Shown one piece after another: positions 6,218 through 12,641 of a stretch of 15,681 nucleotides of DNA (position 1 is the first letter of the stretch; the number at the start of each line of letters is the position of its first letter). The stretch covers positions 1-15,681 of the forward strand of contig JANMFM010000008.1 of NCBI GenBank assembly GCA_031374125.1, written 5' to 3'. The position numbers and the translations under genes are program-made. Below the pieces are notes generated by a model. The model ran no database searches and had not been told where the DNA came from. It worked only from the letters and a program-made list of their open reading frames with translations. The stretch comes from JAEYZS01 sp031374125. GTDB lineage: Bacteria > Bdellovibrionota > Bdellovibrionia > Bdellovibrionales > JAEYZS01.

Positions 6218-6379
6218 ATGAATATTAAAAAGTTAAAGCAACTCACGCAGGAACTTGAGAAGACTCTTGAGGAGCTTAGAAAACAAACAGATCCAAAGGC
6301 CCGAATGCAGATTTTTTCTCATTTCAAGCAGGTCTATGCAGAGATCAAGTCAGAAACATCAGAAAAAGCAGCTAGTTAG
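6218..6379 (+). CDS. Small coiled-coil protein, unknown function
   Basis: 53 residues beginning MNIKKLKQLTQELEKTLEEL and ending in SETSEKAAS. It is almost entirely helical and highly charged, with a leucine heptad-like pattern in the first 21 residues, which suggests a coiled coil or a small DNA/RNA-associated protein. The ATG at 6218 has AAGGGAG (6206-6212) five bases upstream, a good ribosome site, and this frame is more convincing than the longer overlapping frame that begins at 6255. No membrane segment or signal is present. It stands alone between the tRNA and the lipoprotein genes, followed by a weak hairpin. I do not recognise a family. Confidence 0.6.
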   Translation: MNIKKLKQLTQELEKTLEELRKQTDPKARMQIFSHFKQVYAEIKSETSEKAAS

Positions 6380-6398
6380 CTGGTCCTGTAAAATAACT

Positions 6399-6420
6399 GG
6401 TCAGCCGTTACTGACCTTCT
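6399..6420 (+). terminator. Possible short terminator hairpin
   Basis: GGTCAG (6399-6404) and CTGACC (6411-6416) form a perfect stem around CCGTTA, 20 bases after the small ORF, followed by TTCT. The T-run is poor, so it may instead be a protein-binding site. Confidence 0.35.
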
Positions 6421-6472
6421 ACAAACTCTTAAGTCATTGAATTCTAAAGTACATTTTTAAATCACGATCAAG

Positions 6473-6517
6473 TTGAGACAAAAAAAGTCTTTTTCTGTCT
6501 AAAAAGCAGTGTCTCAA
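6473..6517. repeat. Inverted repeat upstream of the lipoprotein pair
   Basis: TTGAGACA (6473-6480) and TGTCTCAA (6510-6517) are perfectly inverted across 29 bases. A 14-base direct repeat with one mismatch (acatttttaaatca at 6451-6464 and acacttttaaatca at 6524-6537) brackets it symmetrically. This nested arrangement about 100-170 bases before the lipoprotein start could be an operator. No clear promoter hexamers were found. Confidence 0.35.
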
Positions 6518-6621
6518 TCCTCTACACTTTTAAATCATAGTTTAATAATTTCATACACTTAAGCGATGTACATAAAGTCGGCATGCCACTCGCATTAGTA
6601 GTCTATGAGTTAGGAGTATTT

Positions 6622-7422
6622 ATGAAAAACACATTCTTACACAACCTATTGAAAAGCACGCTTGTCATGGCCTTAGCTTTATCAGCAACTGCTGGTTGTT
6701 CTAAAAAAGAAACTAAGAAAGCTGCCGACAATATCCCTGATGATACCCAAGGCGTAGACGATGCAGGCAATGTTGTATACGACGGCGGTACAGCACCAGT
6801 GGATAGTTTCTCTTTATCATTACTCGAAACTTACGCTGGTAGAAGAATCAATAATCCAAAGAACTTAAGAATCACTCTTGATGTATTCAACGTTGCGAAC
6901 ACAGGCGCAGCTAAACAATACGGTGGTACTTTCAAAATCACTTACGAAGAATCATACAATGGTGGAACTAGAACAGTTTCTGGAAACTTTAATTCTGGAA
7001 CTTCGATTCAAGACACTAGGTACAACAAGTTCTACAACACTGGCGGAACAGAGAAGTTAAAACTTTTCTTCCAAGATAATCTCGGCGCGATCATCGTTTC
7101 TGTAGAAGCCATTAATGTGAATGACTTAGAAACTAAATATAAAGGTAGAGTTTACTTTAGAAATTTTGACTTCGGTGTATGTTCAAACCCACCGCCATGG
7201 ATGCCTGCTCAATGTAATGTTCAGTCTCCATCAAAGTGTTGGAATATCTCTGCAGGTCCATACGACTGTAGAGCGTATATGAGTGGAAAAAATGTAAAAC
7301 CAGATGCCGTTGATCTTCCTGGCCATGGATCAGATCCAGATGGCTATAACGGTCCAGGATACCAACAGCTCTTTACAATTACGAACCTAGATATCGATGA
7401 AGCTTTAAATCAAGGGTTATAA
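6622..7422 (+). CDS. Exported lipoprotein of unknown function
   Basis: 266 residues from ATG 6622, which has AGGAG (6612-6616) five bases upstream; an earlier in-frame ATG at 6583 lacks a ribosome site and would spoil the signal peptide. The N-terminus (MKNTFLHNLLKSTLVMALAL then SATAGC) is a lipoprotein signal with the modified Cys after TAG. The mature part begins with a Lys-rich linker, then a soluble, Asn/Gly-rich and probably beta-rich body (NLRITLDVFNVANTG, GGTFKITYEE) and a Cys-rich patch near residues 190-220 (CSNPPPWMPAQCNVQ, SKCWN, YDCRAY). It is followed 34 bases later by another lipoprotein gene, so the pair probably shares one transcript ending at the terminator at 7984-8019. No family recognised. 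Confidence 0.75.
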   Translation: MKNTFLHNLLKSTLVMALALSATAGCSKKETKKAADNIPDDTQGVDDAGNVVYDGGTAPVDSFSLSLLETYAGRRINNPKNLRITLDVFNVANTGAAKQYGGTFKITYEESYNGGTRTVSGNFNSGTSIQDTRYNKFYNTGGTEKLKLFFQDNLGAIIVSVEAINVNDLETKYKGRVYFRNFDFGVCSNPPPWMPAQCNVQSPSKCWNISAGPYDCRAYMSGKNVKPDAVDLPGHGSDPDGYNGPGYQQLFTITNLDIDEALNQGL

Positions 7423-7456
7423 AACTTTTAGAAAATTGGATTGGTAGAGGTAAGTT

Positions 7457-7960
7457 ATGAAGGAAAATTTAATCAAAAAAATCTTTACGGTACTAGGGTT
7501 TCTGGTGCTGGCTTTTGTAGCACTCAATATGAATGCTTGCAGTAAAGATAAAAAAAATAATACGAACCCGAATCCCAACGGACAATATGGATACGGTCCA
7601 GGAGTGGGCGGCGGTGTTTTGGCCAATGCTGTTGGATCAGGTTATGATATAGACATTCGATTCACCATCAGTGGTGTCAACGGTGGACAAGCCGGTGCTA
7701 CAGGAATTTTATTTGTGAAGTCAAATACCTGCCCAGGATTATTCGCAGGACAAACTTATAACCTACAAACGATTGCTCCAGGAGTTTACTACAATGGAGA
7801 TTTCTTTCCTACGATGGGCCAAGGTTTTACGATGAGAACTCAGAATGGTATCGATGTTTATGTTGAGGGCTTCTTAACGAACCAGCAAGAACCCGATGGT
7901 GCACGCAGAATGAGTGGTGTGGTTGTACTCACGGGTTGCGGATCTATGAACGTAATGTAA
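7457..7960 (+). CDS. Second exported lipoprotein of the pair
   Basis: 167 residues. The start ATG at 7457 has GAGGT (7447-7451) five bases upstream. The signal (KENLIKKIFTVLGFLVLAFV, then ALNMNAC) ends in a lipobox-like MNAC with Cys28, followed by a Lys/Asn-rich linker (SKDKKNNTNPNPNG). A Gly-rich stretch (GYGPGVGGGVLANAVGSG) leads to a small domain of alternating strands (YDIDIRFTISGV, GATGILFVKSNT, GIDVYVEGFL, RRMSGVVVLTGCGSMNVM). The layout resembles small beta-barrel or beta-sandwich lipoproteins of Bdellovibrio-like bacteria, but I name no family. It is the last gene before a strong terminator. Confidence 0.75.
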   Translation: MKENLIKKIFTVLGFLVLAFVALNMNACSKDKKNNTNPNPNGQYGYGPGVGGGVLANAVGSGYDIDIRFTISGVNGGQAGATGILFVKSNTCPGLFAGQTYNLQTIAPGVYYNGDFFPTMGQGFTMRTQNGIDVYVEGFLTNQQEPDGARRMSGVVVLTGCGSMNVM

Positions 7961-7983
7961 TTTCCTTCAAAGCAATAGCTTTC

Positions 7984-8019
7984 AAAAAAGAGTTAAAGTA
8001 TCACTTTAACTCTTTTTTT
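7984..8019 (+). terminator. Strong rho-independent terminator after the lipoproteins
   Basis: GAGTTAAAG (7990-7998) and CTTTAACTC (8004-8012) form a perfect nine-pair stem around TATCA, with AAAAAA before and TTTTTTT (8013-8019) after, so it can work in both directions. Confidence 0.85.
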
Positions 8020-8060
8020 ATGCGCTTTTTATAATGGTATTTTGCTTGCGCTTATTCTTT

Positions 8061-8066
8061 TATAAT
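8061..8066 (+). promoter_or_regulatory. -10 element of the Xer-type gene
   Basis: A consensus TATAAT lies only 14 bases before the ATG at 8081. The -35 at 16-18 bases is weak. Transcription would begin about seven to nine bases before the start codon, giving an almost leaderless mRNA, in agreement with the lack of a Shine-Dalgarno sequence. Confidence 0.4.
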
Positions 8067-8080
8067 CATTTAATAGTCGC

Positions 8081-8953
8081 ATGTCTTTACCAATGTGGGT
8101 TGAATTCTTTGATGAATTGCAAAATGTAAGAGGTCGTTCTCTGAACACGGTCATGGCTTATCGTCGTGATCTCGAACTCTACGTAGCATTTAAAAAGACA
8201 TCTTCGAATATCCAGGCATTCTATCATTTTATGAAAGAGCAGGGCTTAAGTGAAAGATCTCAAGCTCGTGTGATCTCAAGTTTAAGAACATATTTTAAGT
8301 TCTGTGAAGATCGCGGTATGAAGAGTCCAGAGCTTCGAGAGCTTAAGCTTCCAAAAGTGAAGAACAAGCTTCCCGATGTTTTAACTAAGGGAGAGTTCGA
8401 TAGCTTATTTGAATCTTGCAAAGCCGAAGATCCTTTCAGATCCGCAAGAAACCAAATGACGCTTTTAATGCTTTTTGGATCGGGCTGTAGAGTTTCTGAA
8501 TTGATTGGGCTAGACCTTAAAGACTTCAACGAAACAGAAAGTTATTTGATCATCACAGGGAAAGGCAATAAGCAGCGAGCGGTGCCTTTAACCGACCACT
8601 TAAAGTCAGAACTTAAGATTTACCTTGAACAAATTAGACCTAAAATTTTAAAAGACAATACTCAAAGTATTTTCATCAACGACCGTGGAAATCGCCCAAG
8701 TAGAGTCGACATCTGGAGATGGTTATCAAGTTGGTCAAAGAAAGCGGGTCTCAAGCAAGCGGTAAGCCCTCACCAATTCCGACATGGTTGTGCAACGGCA
8801 TTGCTAGAATCCGGTGCAGATCTAAGATCCATCCAAATGCTATTAGGTCACTCAAGTCTTCAGACCACCCAGATCTACACAACAGTGACCAGCAATAAGC
8901 TCGCCCAAACTGTTGAAGACCACCATCCACTTTCTACAATCAAAGATATCTAG
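8081..8953 (+). CDS. Tyrosine recombinase, XerC/XerD type
   Basis: 290 residues, the normal length for XerC and XerD, which resolve chromosome dimers at dif during division. The N-terminal SAM-like core-binding domain covers about residues 1-88 (SLNTVMAYRRDLELYVAF). The catalytic domain carries the full set: Arg137 (GSGCRVSEL), Lys161 (GKGNKQR), His231-x-x-Arg234 (SPHQFRHGCA), His257 (LLGHSSL) and the nucleophile Tyr266 (QIYTTV). All are intact, so it should be active. Start ATG 8081 has no clear ribosome site; Met5 (8093) is an alternative. XerC and XerD cannot be separated without comparison, and a mobile-element integrase is possible, but size and lack of extra domains favour a housekeeping Xer. 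A ComM-like gene follows, with a possible hairpin between. Confidence 0.88.
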   Translation: MSLPMWVEFFDELQNVRGRSLNTVMAYRRDLELYVAFKKTSSNIQAFYHFMKEQGLSERSQARVISSLRTYFKFCEDRGMKSPELRELKLPKVKNKLPDVLTKGEFDSLFESCKAEDPFRSARNQMTLLMLFGSGCRVSELIGLDLKDFNETESYLIITGKGNKQRAVPLTDHLKSELKIYLEQIRPKILKDNTQSIFINDRGNRPSRVDIWRWLSSWSKKAGLKQAVSPHQFRHGCATALLESGADLRSIQMLLGHSSLQTTQIYTTVTSNKLAQTVEDHHPLSTIKDI

Positions 8954-8969
8954 CAAATTTATTCATGCG

Positions 8970-9035
8970 AGATAAGTTGTCTTAAATCCGAATTTATTTC
9001 GAAATCCGTCGGACAATTTATTTAAAGACTTATCT
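8970..9035. repeat. Long imperfect hairpin between the Xer and ComM genes
   Basis: AGATAAG (8970-8976) pairs with CTTATCT (9029-9035) and TCTTAAAT (8980-8987, shifted by TTG) with ATTTAAAGA (9020-9028). Inside, TCCG and CGGA can also pair. A further near-palindrome (AAGTTTAAGC / GCTTTAACTT) occupies 9040-9062. It may weaken read-through or control comM; no T-run makes it a typical terminator. Confidence 0.35.
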
Positions 9036-9079
9036 AATTAAGTTTAAGCAGTGCTTTAACTTTGCATCTATTGTCTTTT

Positions 9080-10510
9080 ATGAAAATTCAATCGTTCATT
9101 AGAGATAAGATGGGGCTTCGGCCAGTAGAAGTGGAAGTCAGCTTAACGCCTGGAATCCCGAGGATTCAGTTTTTGGGGTTGCCCGATGCAACCATCAAGG
9201 AAAGTGTATTGAGGATTCAATCGGCCTTAAAGCATTGCGGATTTGATCTCCCAAAATCCAAACAAATTATTGTTCAACTTAAACCCAATTATTTAAAGAA
9301 AAGTTCTCGGGGAATAGACCTTGCGGTAGCGGCTGGAATTCTTTGGGAAATTGGACAGGCTCCAAAGCCCGATGAGGAAAATGTTTCTCTGTATGGTGAA
9401 CTCACTTTAAAAGGTGATGTGTTGGTGCCGGATGATTTTAATGATTTGGAAGATCCTTCGGAAAAATTATATACTGGAAAAATTGAGTCATCTCAAGGCT
9501 TTGATATTTATTCTTTAAGTTCTTTGAGAGATATTTCGAATCCAGTTTTTTGGTCGAAAAGTGATGATCATATTTCTATCAAGAGGCCTCACATTGTTGA
9601 TTTTAAAATCACAAAAGAACAAAGTGAAGTGATCGAGATCGTAGCAGCCGGTGAGCATCCCGTGATTTTTGCAGGACCTCCTGGGACGGGAAAGACAACG
9701 GTTGCGATGATCGCAAGTACTTTGTTGAAAGACCCATCTCCCAATGAACTTAAATCTTATCAAAAAATTTCTAGATATTTTGGGATCCCCATCGAGTGGC
9801 GTCCGGTGGTTTCGCCACATCATACATCGACTGCCCTAGCGATGATCGGTGGGGGTCCAACTCCTAGACCTGGTGAAATCACCAGAGCTCACGGCGGAAC
9901 TTTGATTATGGATGAGTTCTTAGAGTTTGATAGCCATGTTCAAGAGGCTTTAAGAGAACCTATGGAAAGCGGGAAGATCACAATTTCTAGAACTGGCAAT
10001 GTGAGCATTTTTCCGGCACAGTTTCTTTTGATGGCCACAACTAATCTCTGTCCTTGTGGTCATCTGGTTCCAGAGAAAAATTTCGAATGCAAAGGACGAG
10101 TAAGATTTTGTCATTCCAGACTTCAAAAGCTCTCTGGACCAATGATGGATAGGTTTTCAATTCTAGCGTTGAGCCACGAATGGACAGGGAAGAAGGAGGT
10201 TCTAGCTAAAGACAGCTTGGCTAGGATTTCTAATGCAATTGATTTCAGAATTTTCACTAGAAAACAAATGGTCTCAAACCATCATCAAGAAATTTCAGAG
10301 ATTGAAAAAGACGTCGATGAATTTGATAAGGAATTTTTGCTTCCATCACTAGGAAACTCACATCGAAGATATCAAGCTCTTTTAAGAGTTGCTCGAACCA
10401 TCGCAGATCTAGATATGAGTGAAAAAATCAAAACAATCCACATAAAAAAGGCTCTGAGCTTAACCCAAGAGCCTTTCAATAAAATCAAAGATTACATTTT
10501 TAAATATTAA
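9080..10510 (+). CDS. comM: ComM/YifB-type AAA+ ATPase (Mg-chelatase-like)
   Basis: 476 residues from ATG 9080, slightly shorter than typical ComM of about 500. ComM is a hexameric helicase that promotes branch migration during natural transformation. Residues 1-115 form the N-terminal ChlI-like domain (GLRPVEVEVSLTPGIPRIQF, LGLPDATIKESVLRIQSAL). The AAA+ core has Walker A GPPGTGKTT (about 199-207), the PHHTSTALAMIGGG and PRPGEITRAHGGT signatures, Walker B LIMDE (about 275-279) and the Cys-rich NLCPCG...C...C region (about 323-344) before LSGPMMDRF. A C-terminal Mg-chelatase domain follows. The TTG at 9062 would add six residues but does not match the usual family start. No strong ribosome site. 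Its last 20 bases recur at 11237-11256, flanking the next operon. Confidence 0.85.
   Translation: MKIQSFIRDKMGLRPVEVEVSLTPGIPRIQFLGLPDATIKESVLRIQSALKHCGFDLPKSKQIIVQLKPNYLKKSSRGIDLAVAAGILWEIGQAPKPDEENVSLYGELTLKGDVLVPDDFNDLEDPSEKLYTGKIESSQGFDIYSLSSLRDISNPVFWSKSDDHISIKRPHIVDFKITKEQSEVIEIVAAGEHPVIFAGPPGTGKTTVAMIASTLLKDPSPNELKSYQKISRYFGIPIEWRPVVSPHHTSTALAMIGGGPTPRPGEITRAHGGTLIMDEFLEFDSHVQEALREPMESGKITISRTGNVSIFPAQFLLMATTNLCPCGHLVPEKNFECKGRVRFCHSRLQKLSGPMMDRFSILALSHEWTGKKEVLAKDSLARISNAIDFRIFTRKQMVSNHHQEISEIEKDVDEFDKEFLLPSLGNSHRRYQALLRVARTIADLDMSEKIKTIHIKKALSLTQEPFNKIKDYIFKY
10491..10510 (+). repeat. Left copy of a 20-bp direct repeat
   Basis: ATTACATTTTTAAATATTAA, formed by the last 20 bases of comM including its stop codon. 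It is identical to 11237-11256. The two copies enclose the second toxin-antitoxin-like operon with its terminator. Confidence 0.9.
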
Positions 10511-10518
10511 TAAATCAA

Positions 10519-10565
10519 TATAATCATATTTCCAAATTTGGAAAGTTGTGCTAAGGTGGTATAAG
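10519..10565 (+). promoter_or_regulatory. Promoter region and 16-bp palindromic operator of the second TA-like operon
   Basis: A perfect 16-base palindrome TTTCCAAATTTGGAAA lies at 10529-10544. A consensus TATAAT at 10519-10524 would start transcription within it. An alternative pair, TTGGAA (10538-10543) and TATAAG (10560-10565) at 16-base spacing, overlaps its right half. In either case a protein bound to the palindrome would block initiation, which fits autorepression by the HTH protein encoded at 10853-11191. Confidence 0.5.
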
Positions 10566-10856
10566 TTGTTCCGAATATACAAACAACAGGTAATCTTTAA
10601 CACATGGGTATTTGAAGAGATATGGATCGATACTCATTATGAAGTGAAGCACTCAAAGTCCATTAATGATGATTTGGTTTTGTCCTTGCTTAAAGAGATA
10701 TCGAAAATTCTTCCTGTTAAGATGATCGAAAAAGGAACTTTTGAATATTATGACCTAGATATGGAGTACAATGATAAAATATATCGTCTTATTATTGTTA
10801 TTCCCGAGGATAAATTGTACTTAGGCGTAAGAAATGCCTATAGGAGAACGTTGTGA
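10548..10856 (+). CDS. Probable toxin of a toxin-antitoxin-like pair
   Basis: Up to 102 residues. The recognisable body starts near VIFNTWVFEEIWIDTHYEVK and runs through HSKSINDDLVLSLLKEISKI and YRLIIVIPEDKLYLGVRNAY to RRTL. A short basic protein with a His-containing early strand, two helices and a terminal strand pair ending in NAYRR is reminiscent of HigB/DUF4258-like toxins, and the HTH gene that overlaps it supports that role; the family is not certain. The start is unclear: GTG 10548 has only GGAAAG two bases upstream, TTG 10566 is the other option, and if the second promoter candidate is used no normal in-frame start follows it before the conserved part. The stop overlaps the next start (GTGA). 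The toxin-first order is typical of HigBA-like pairs. Confidence 0.55.
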   Translation: MLRWYKLFRIYKQQVIFNTWVFEEIWIDTHYEVKHSKSINDDLVLSLLKEISKILPVKMIEKGTFEYYDLDMEYNDKIYRLIIVIPEDKLYLGVRNAYRRTL

Positions 10857-11191
10857 AAAAAAAAGTGAAGATTTCAAAAGTTCCCCCAAAGGGATGGCCG
10901 ACAGAAGAAGAGTGGAAAAAGATAGAGAAAAATTTTAAAGAAGAGGATGTTTATCAAATTTTATCACCCAAGGCATCTCCAGTGGATAGAATTAAATATA
11001 AATTATGTGAAGAGTTTGTAAGATACTGTAATGAACATGAATTAAACCAAAGAGAATTAGCAGTGAAGCTTGGAGTGGGTGAGGCGAGAGTCAGCGAGAT
11101 TGTACATTACAAATATCAAAGGTTCACTATTGATAAACTCATTATGCTTTTAAGTATTATTAAGCCCAATTTAAAATTCAAAGTTGCTTAG
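10853..11191 (+). CDS. HTH antitoxin-like regulator, XRE/HigA type
   Basis: 112 residues from a GTG at 10853, with AGGAG (10842-10846) six bases upstream; the start overlaps the toxin stop, so translation is coupled. The N-terminal 45 residues are charged and Pro-rich (PPKGWPTEEEWKKIEKNFKE), as expected for a flexible toxin-binding part. Residues 64-92 form an XRE-type helix-turn-helix (LNQRELAVKLGVGEARVSEI) with Gln-Arg-Glu-Leu and a recognition helix, followed by a dimerisation-like end (FTIDKLIMLLSIIKPNLKFK). The whole resembles HigA-like antitoxins of the HTH_37 sort. It probably binds the palindrome at 10529-10544 and represses its own operon. A terminator lies 23 bases after the stop. 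Confidence 0.75.
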   Translation: MKKKVKISKVPPKGWPTEEEWKKIEKNFKEEDVYQILSPKASPVDRIKYKLCEEFVRYCNEHELNQRELAVKLGVGEARVSEIVHYKYQRFTIDKLIMLLSIIKPNLKFKVA

Positions 11192-11213
11192 CTTGCTAAC
11201 GCACGTTCGACAC

Positions 11214-11236
11214 AAAAAGGTGCGATGCACCTTTTT
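11214..11236. terminator. Bidirectional terminator between the TA-like operon and the LRR gene
   Basis: AAAAAGGTGC (11214-11223) and GCACCTTTTT (11227-11236) form a perfect ten-pair stem around GAT. The T-run on either strand allows it to end the plus-strand operon and also the minus-strand LRR gene that stops at 11274. It directly abuts the right copy of the 20-bp repeat. Confidence 0.85.
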
Positions 11237-11256
11237 ATTACATTTTTAAATATTAA
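11237..11256 (+). repeat. Right copy of the 20-bp direct repeat
   Basis: Exact copy of the last 20 bases of comM (10491-10510), 746 bases further on, starting at the base after the terminator. The flanking bases differ on both sides of the two copies, so the identity stops exactly at 20. Confidence 0.9.
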
Positions 11257-11273
11257 GGTTTAAAGAAGTGCGC

Positions 11274-12521
11274 TTAAAAAGCTTTCTTTAGCTTACAATA
11301 AGCATCTACCTGAACAGATAAAGGATCTCCTTCGTCAGTTTCTAATGATATGAACTCTACCAGTAGTTGGTCTTGGTTTTTTTTGATTGTGTACATATAC
11401 TCACCAGCATTGCTCATCAAATTCGTCTCTGTAGGTTTAAATTCTGAGATCGAATAAAAATACCTGTCCCATCTAGCGTTATTGACTATAAGCCACTTCA
11501 GCTTTGGATCTTGATCGTTAGAAATTTCATCAGCGTATGCTAGAGGGTAATCTTCGCTGGGTTGCTGCAACATAACAACTGCATACTGGTTAGGATCACG
11601 ATCTAGATATAATCCTCCGATGTATGCTTCGCCAGGAGAGCCCTTGTTGTAGCACACTCCAGAATAAAAACTATTCGTTGTCGGTACATTAATTCCAGTT
11701 CCAACAGAGCTTTGAAATTCTTTTTTAAAGGAATCATAATGATCATACATAAAATAGTCGATGTTTGCTTGAGGAGCTTCTTTTTTAATGCGGTCGATAT
11801 CTTTTTGGGAGATTACAATGCTAAACAGTCTTAATTCTTTTAGATTGATTAAGTTAGAGAATAAGCCTGCTTCAAATTTCAGATAAATAATATTATTCAT
11901 ATCTAGTGATTTAAGTGAAACTAGATCAGAAAACATTTCTTTTGGTAAAGTTTGAGTAAACATATACTCTCTTTGAAACGCAAAATCTAAAAGCTCTAAG
12001 TTTCTTAATCCTTTGAAAATATTTGGTGGTAACTCTGTGAGTTTATTATTTCGGAAATTCAAAACTTTTAATTTAGATAAATCAGAGAAAACATCTTCAT
12101 CTAAGCTCGTAAGCTCTCCATCTTGTAAGTATAATTCTTCAAGATTAGTTAATCCTTTAAGAATACCCTTGGGTAAAGTTTTCGCTTCTCCGTTGTGTAA
12201 ACTTAATTTTAATAGTTGAGGTACGTATTGATAGAGTCCCTCATGAGCCATACTCGTAGGGCCGATACTCAGCTTTTCTAGATTAGTCATTCCCTCGAGA
12301 TCGTTTGCTGAAAAGGCAGATCCATTATAAATATACAACTCTTTTACTTTCTTTAGATCATCTTTAACGATTTCTTCGCATGATTTGTGATAAATATTTT
12401 CTTTTCCGAATTCATTTTGAACTGCTTTTATAATTTCTGGATTTCTATCGCAGATATTTGCATATGCAGTATTTGTTAGTAGAAAAAGCCCAGCTAGAGC
12501 TATAGATAGTCGTATAATCAT
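11274..12521 (-). CDS. Exported leucine-rich-repeat protein
   Basis: 415 residues. The signal peptide (MIIRLSIALAGLFLLTNTAY then A, cleavage before NICDRN) sends it to the periplasm or beyond. Residues about 57-245 carry some eight leucine-rich repeats of the GLTNLEELYLQDGELTSLDE and DLSKLKVLNFRNNKLTELPP type, each of roughly 24 residues with LxxLxxLxL strands; such arrays bind proteins or other ligands. The C-terminal 150 residues (YSGVCYNKGSPGEAYIGGLY...) form a separate domain with two Cys, ending KLKKAF. Start ATG 12521 has GGGGAA just upstream. It follows the TIGR02147 gene on the same strand by 120 bases, and may share its transcript. A role in contact with prey or in surface binding is speculation. 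Confidence 0.82.
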   Translation of the reverse strand: MIIRLSIALAGLFLLTNTAYANICDRNPEIIKAVQNEFGKENIYHKSCEEIVKDDLKKVKELYIYNGSAFSANDLEGMTNLEKLSIGPTSMAHEGLYQYVPQLLKLSLHNGEAKTLPKGILKGLTNLEELYLQDGELTSLDEDVFSDLSKLKVLNFRNNKLTELPPNIFKGLRNLELLDFAFQREYMFTQTLPKEMFSDLVSLKSLDMNNIIYLKFEAGLFSNLINLKELRLFSIVISQKDIDRIKKEAPQANIDYFMYDHYDSFKKEFQSSVGTGINVPTTNSFYSGVCYNKGSPGEAYIGGLYLDRDPNQYAVVMLQQPSEDYPLAYADEISNDQDPKLKWLIVNNARWDRYFYSISEFKPTETNLMSNAGEYMYTIKKNQDQLLVEFISLETDEGDPLSVQVDAYCKLKKAF

Positions 12522-12641
12522 AAGTTCCCCCTATTAATTGTAAATACTAGTAAAGAGTATATGATTTAATCTTTCTAACAATTCCTATTCTGTGAGATTA
12601 TCTTTAATAAATTAACAAAAAAAGAATATAGAAATCATAAA
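12522..12641 (-). other. Spacer before the LRR gene
   Basis: This AT-rich 120-base gap between the TIGR02147 stop and the LRR start shows no convincing terminator or promoter, so read-through from the upstream genes is possible. The only clear signal is the ribosome site next to the LRR start. Confidence 0.4.

Noticed and set aside
5898..6246. Two minus-strand frames of 78 and 62 residues
   Set aside because: They read through the tRNA-Leu gene, and the typical tRNA-derived peptide (CERGGIGRHVRLRG) shows the first to be spurious; the second overlaps a promoter region without a ribosome site.
6255..6440. Plus-strand 61-residue frame
   Set aside because: It overlaps the better supported 53-residue ORF at 6218-6379 in another frame, is Arg/Ser-rich and lacks a ribosome site.
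9515..9823. Minus-strand 102-residue frame
   Set aside because: It is the shadow of the ComM Walker A region on the other strand.
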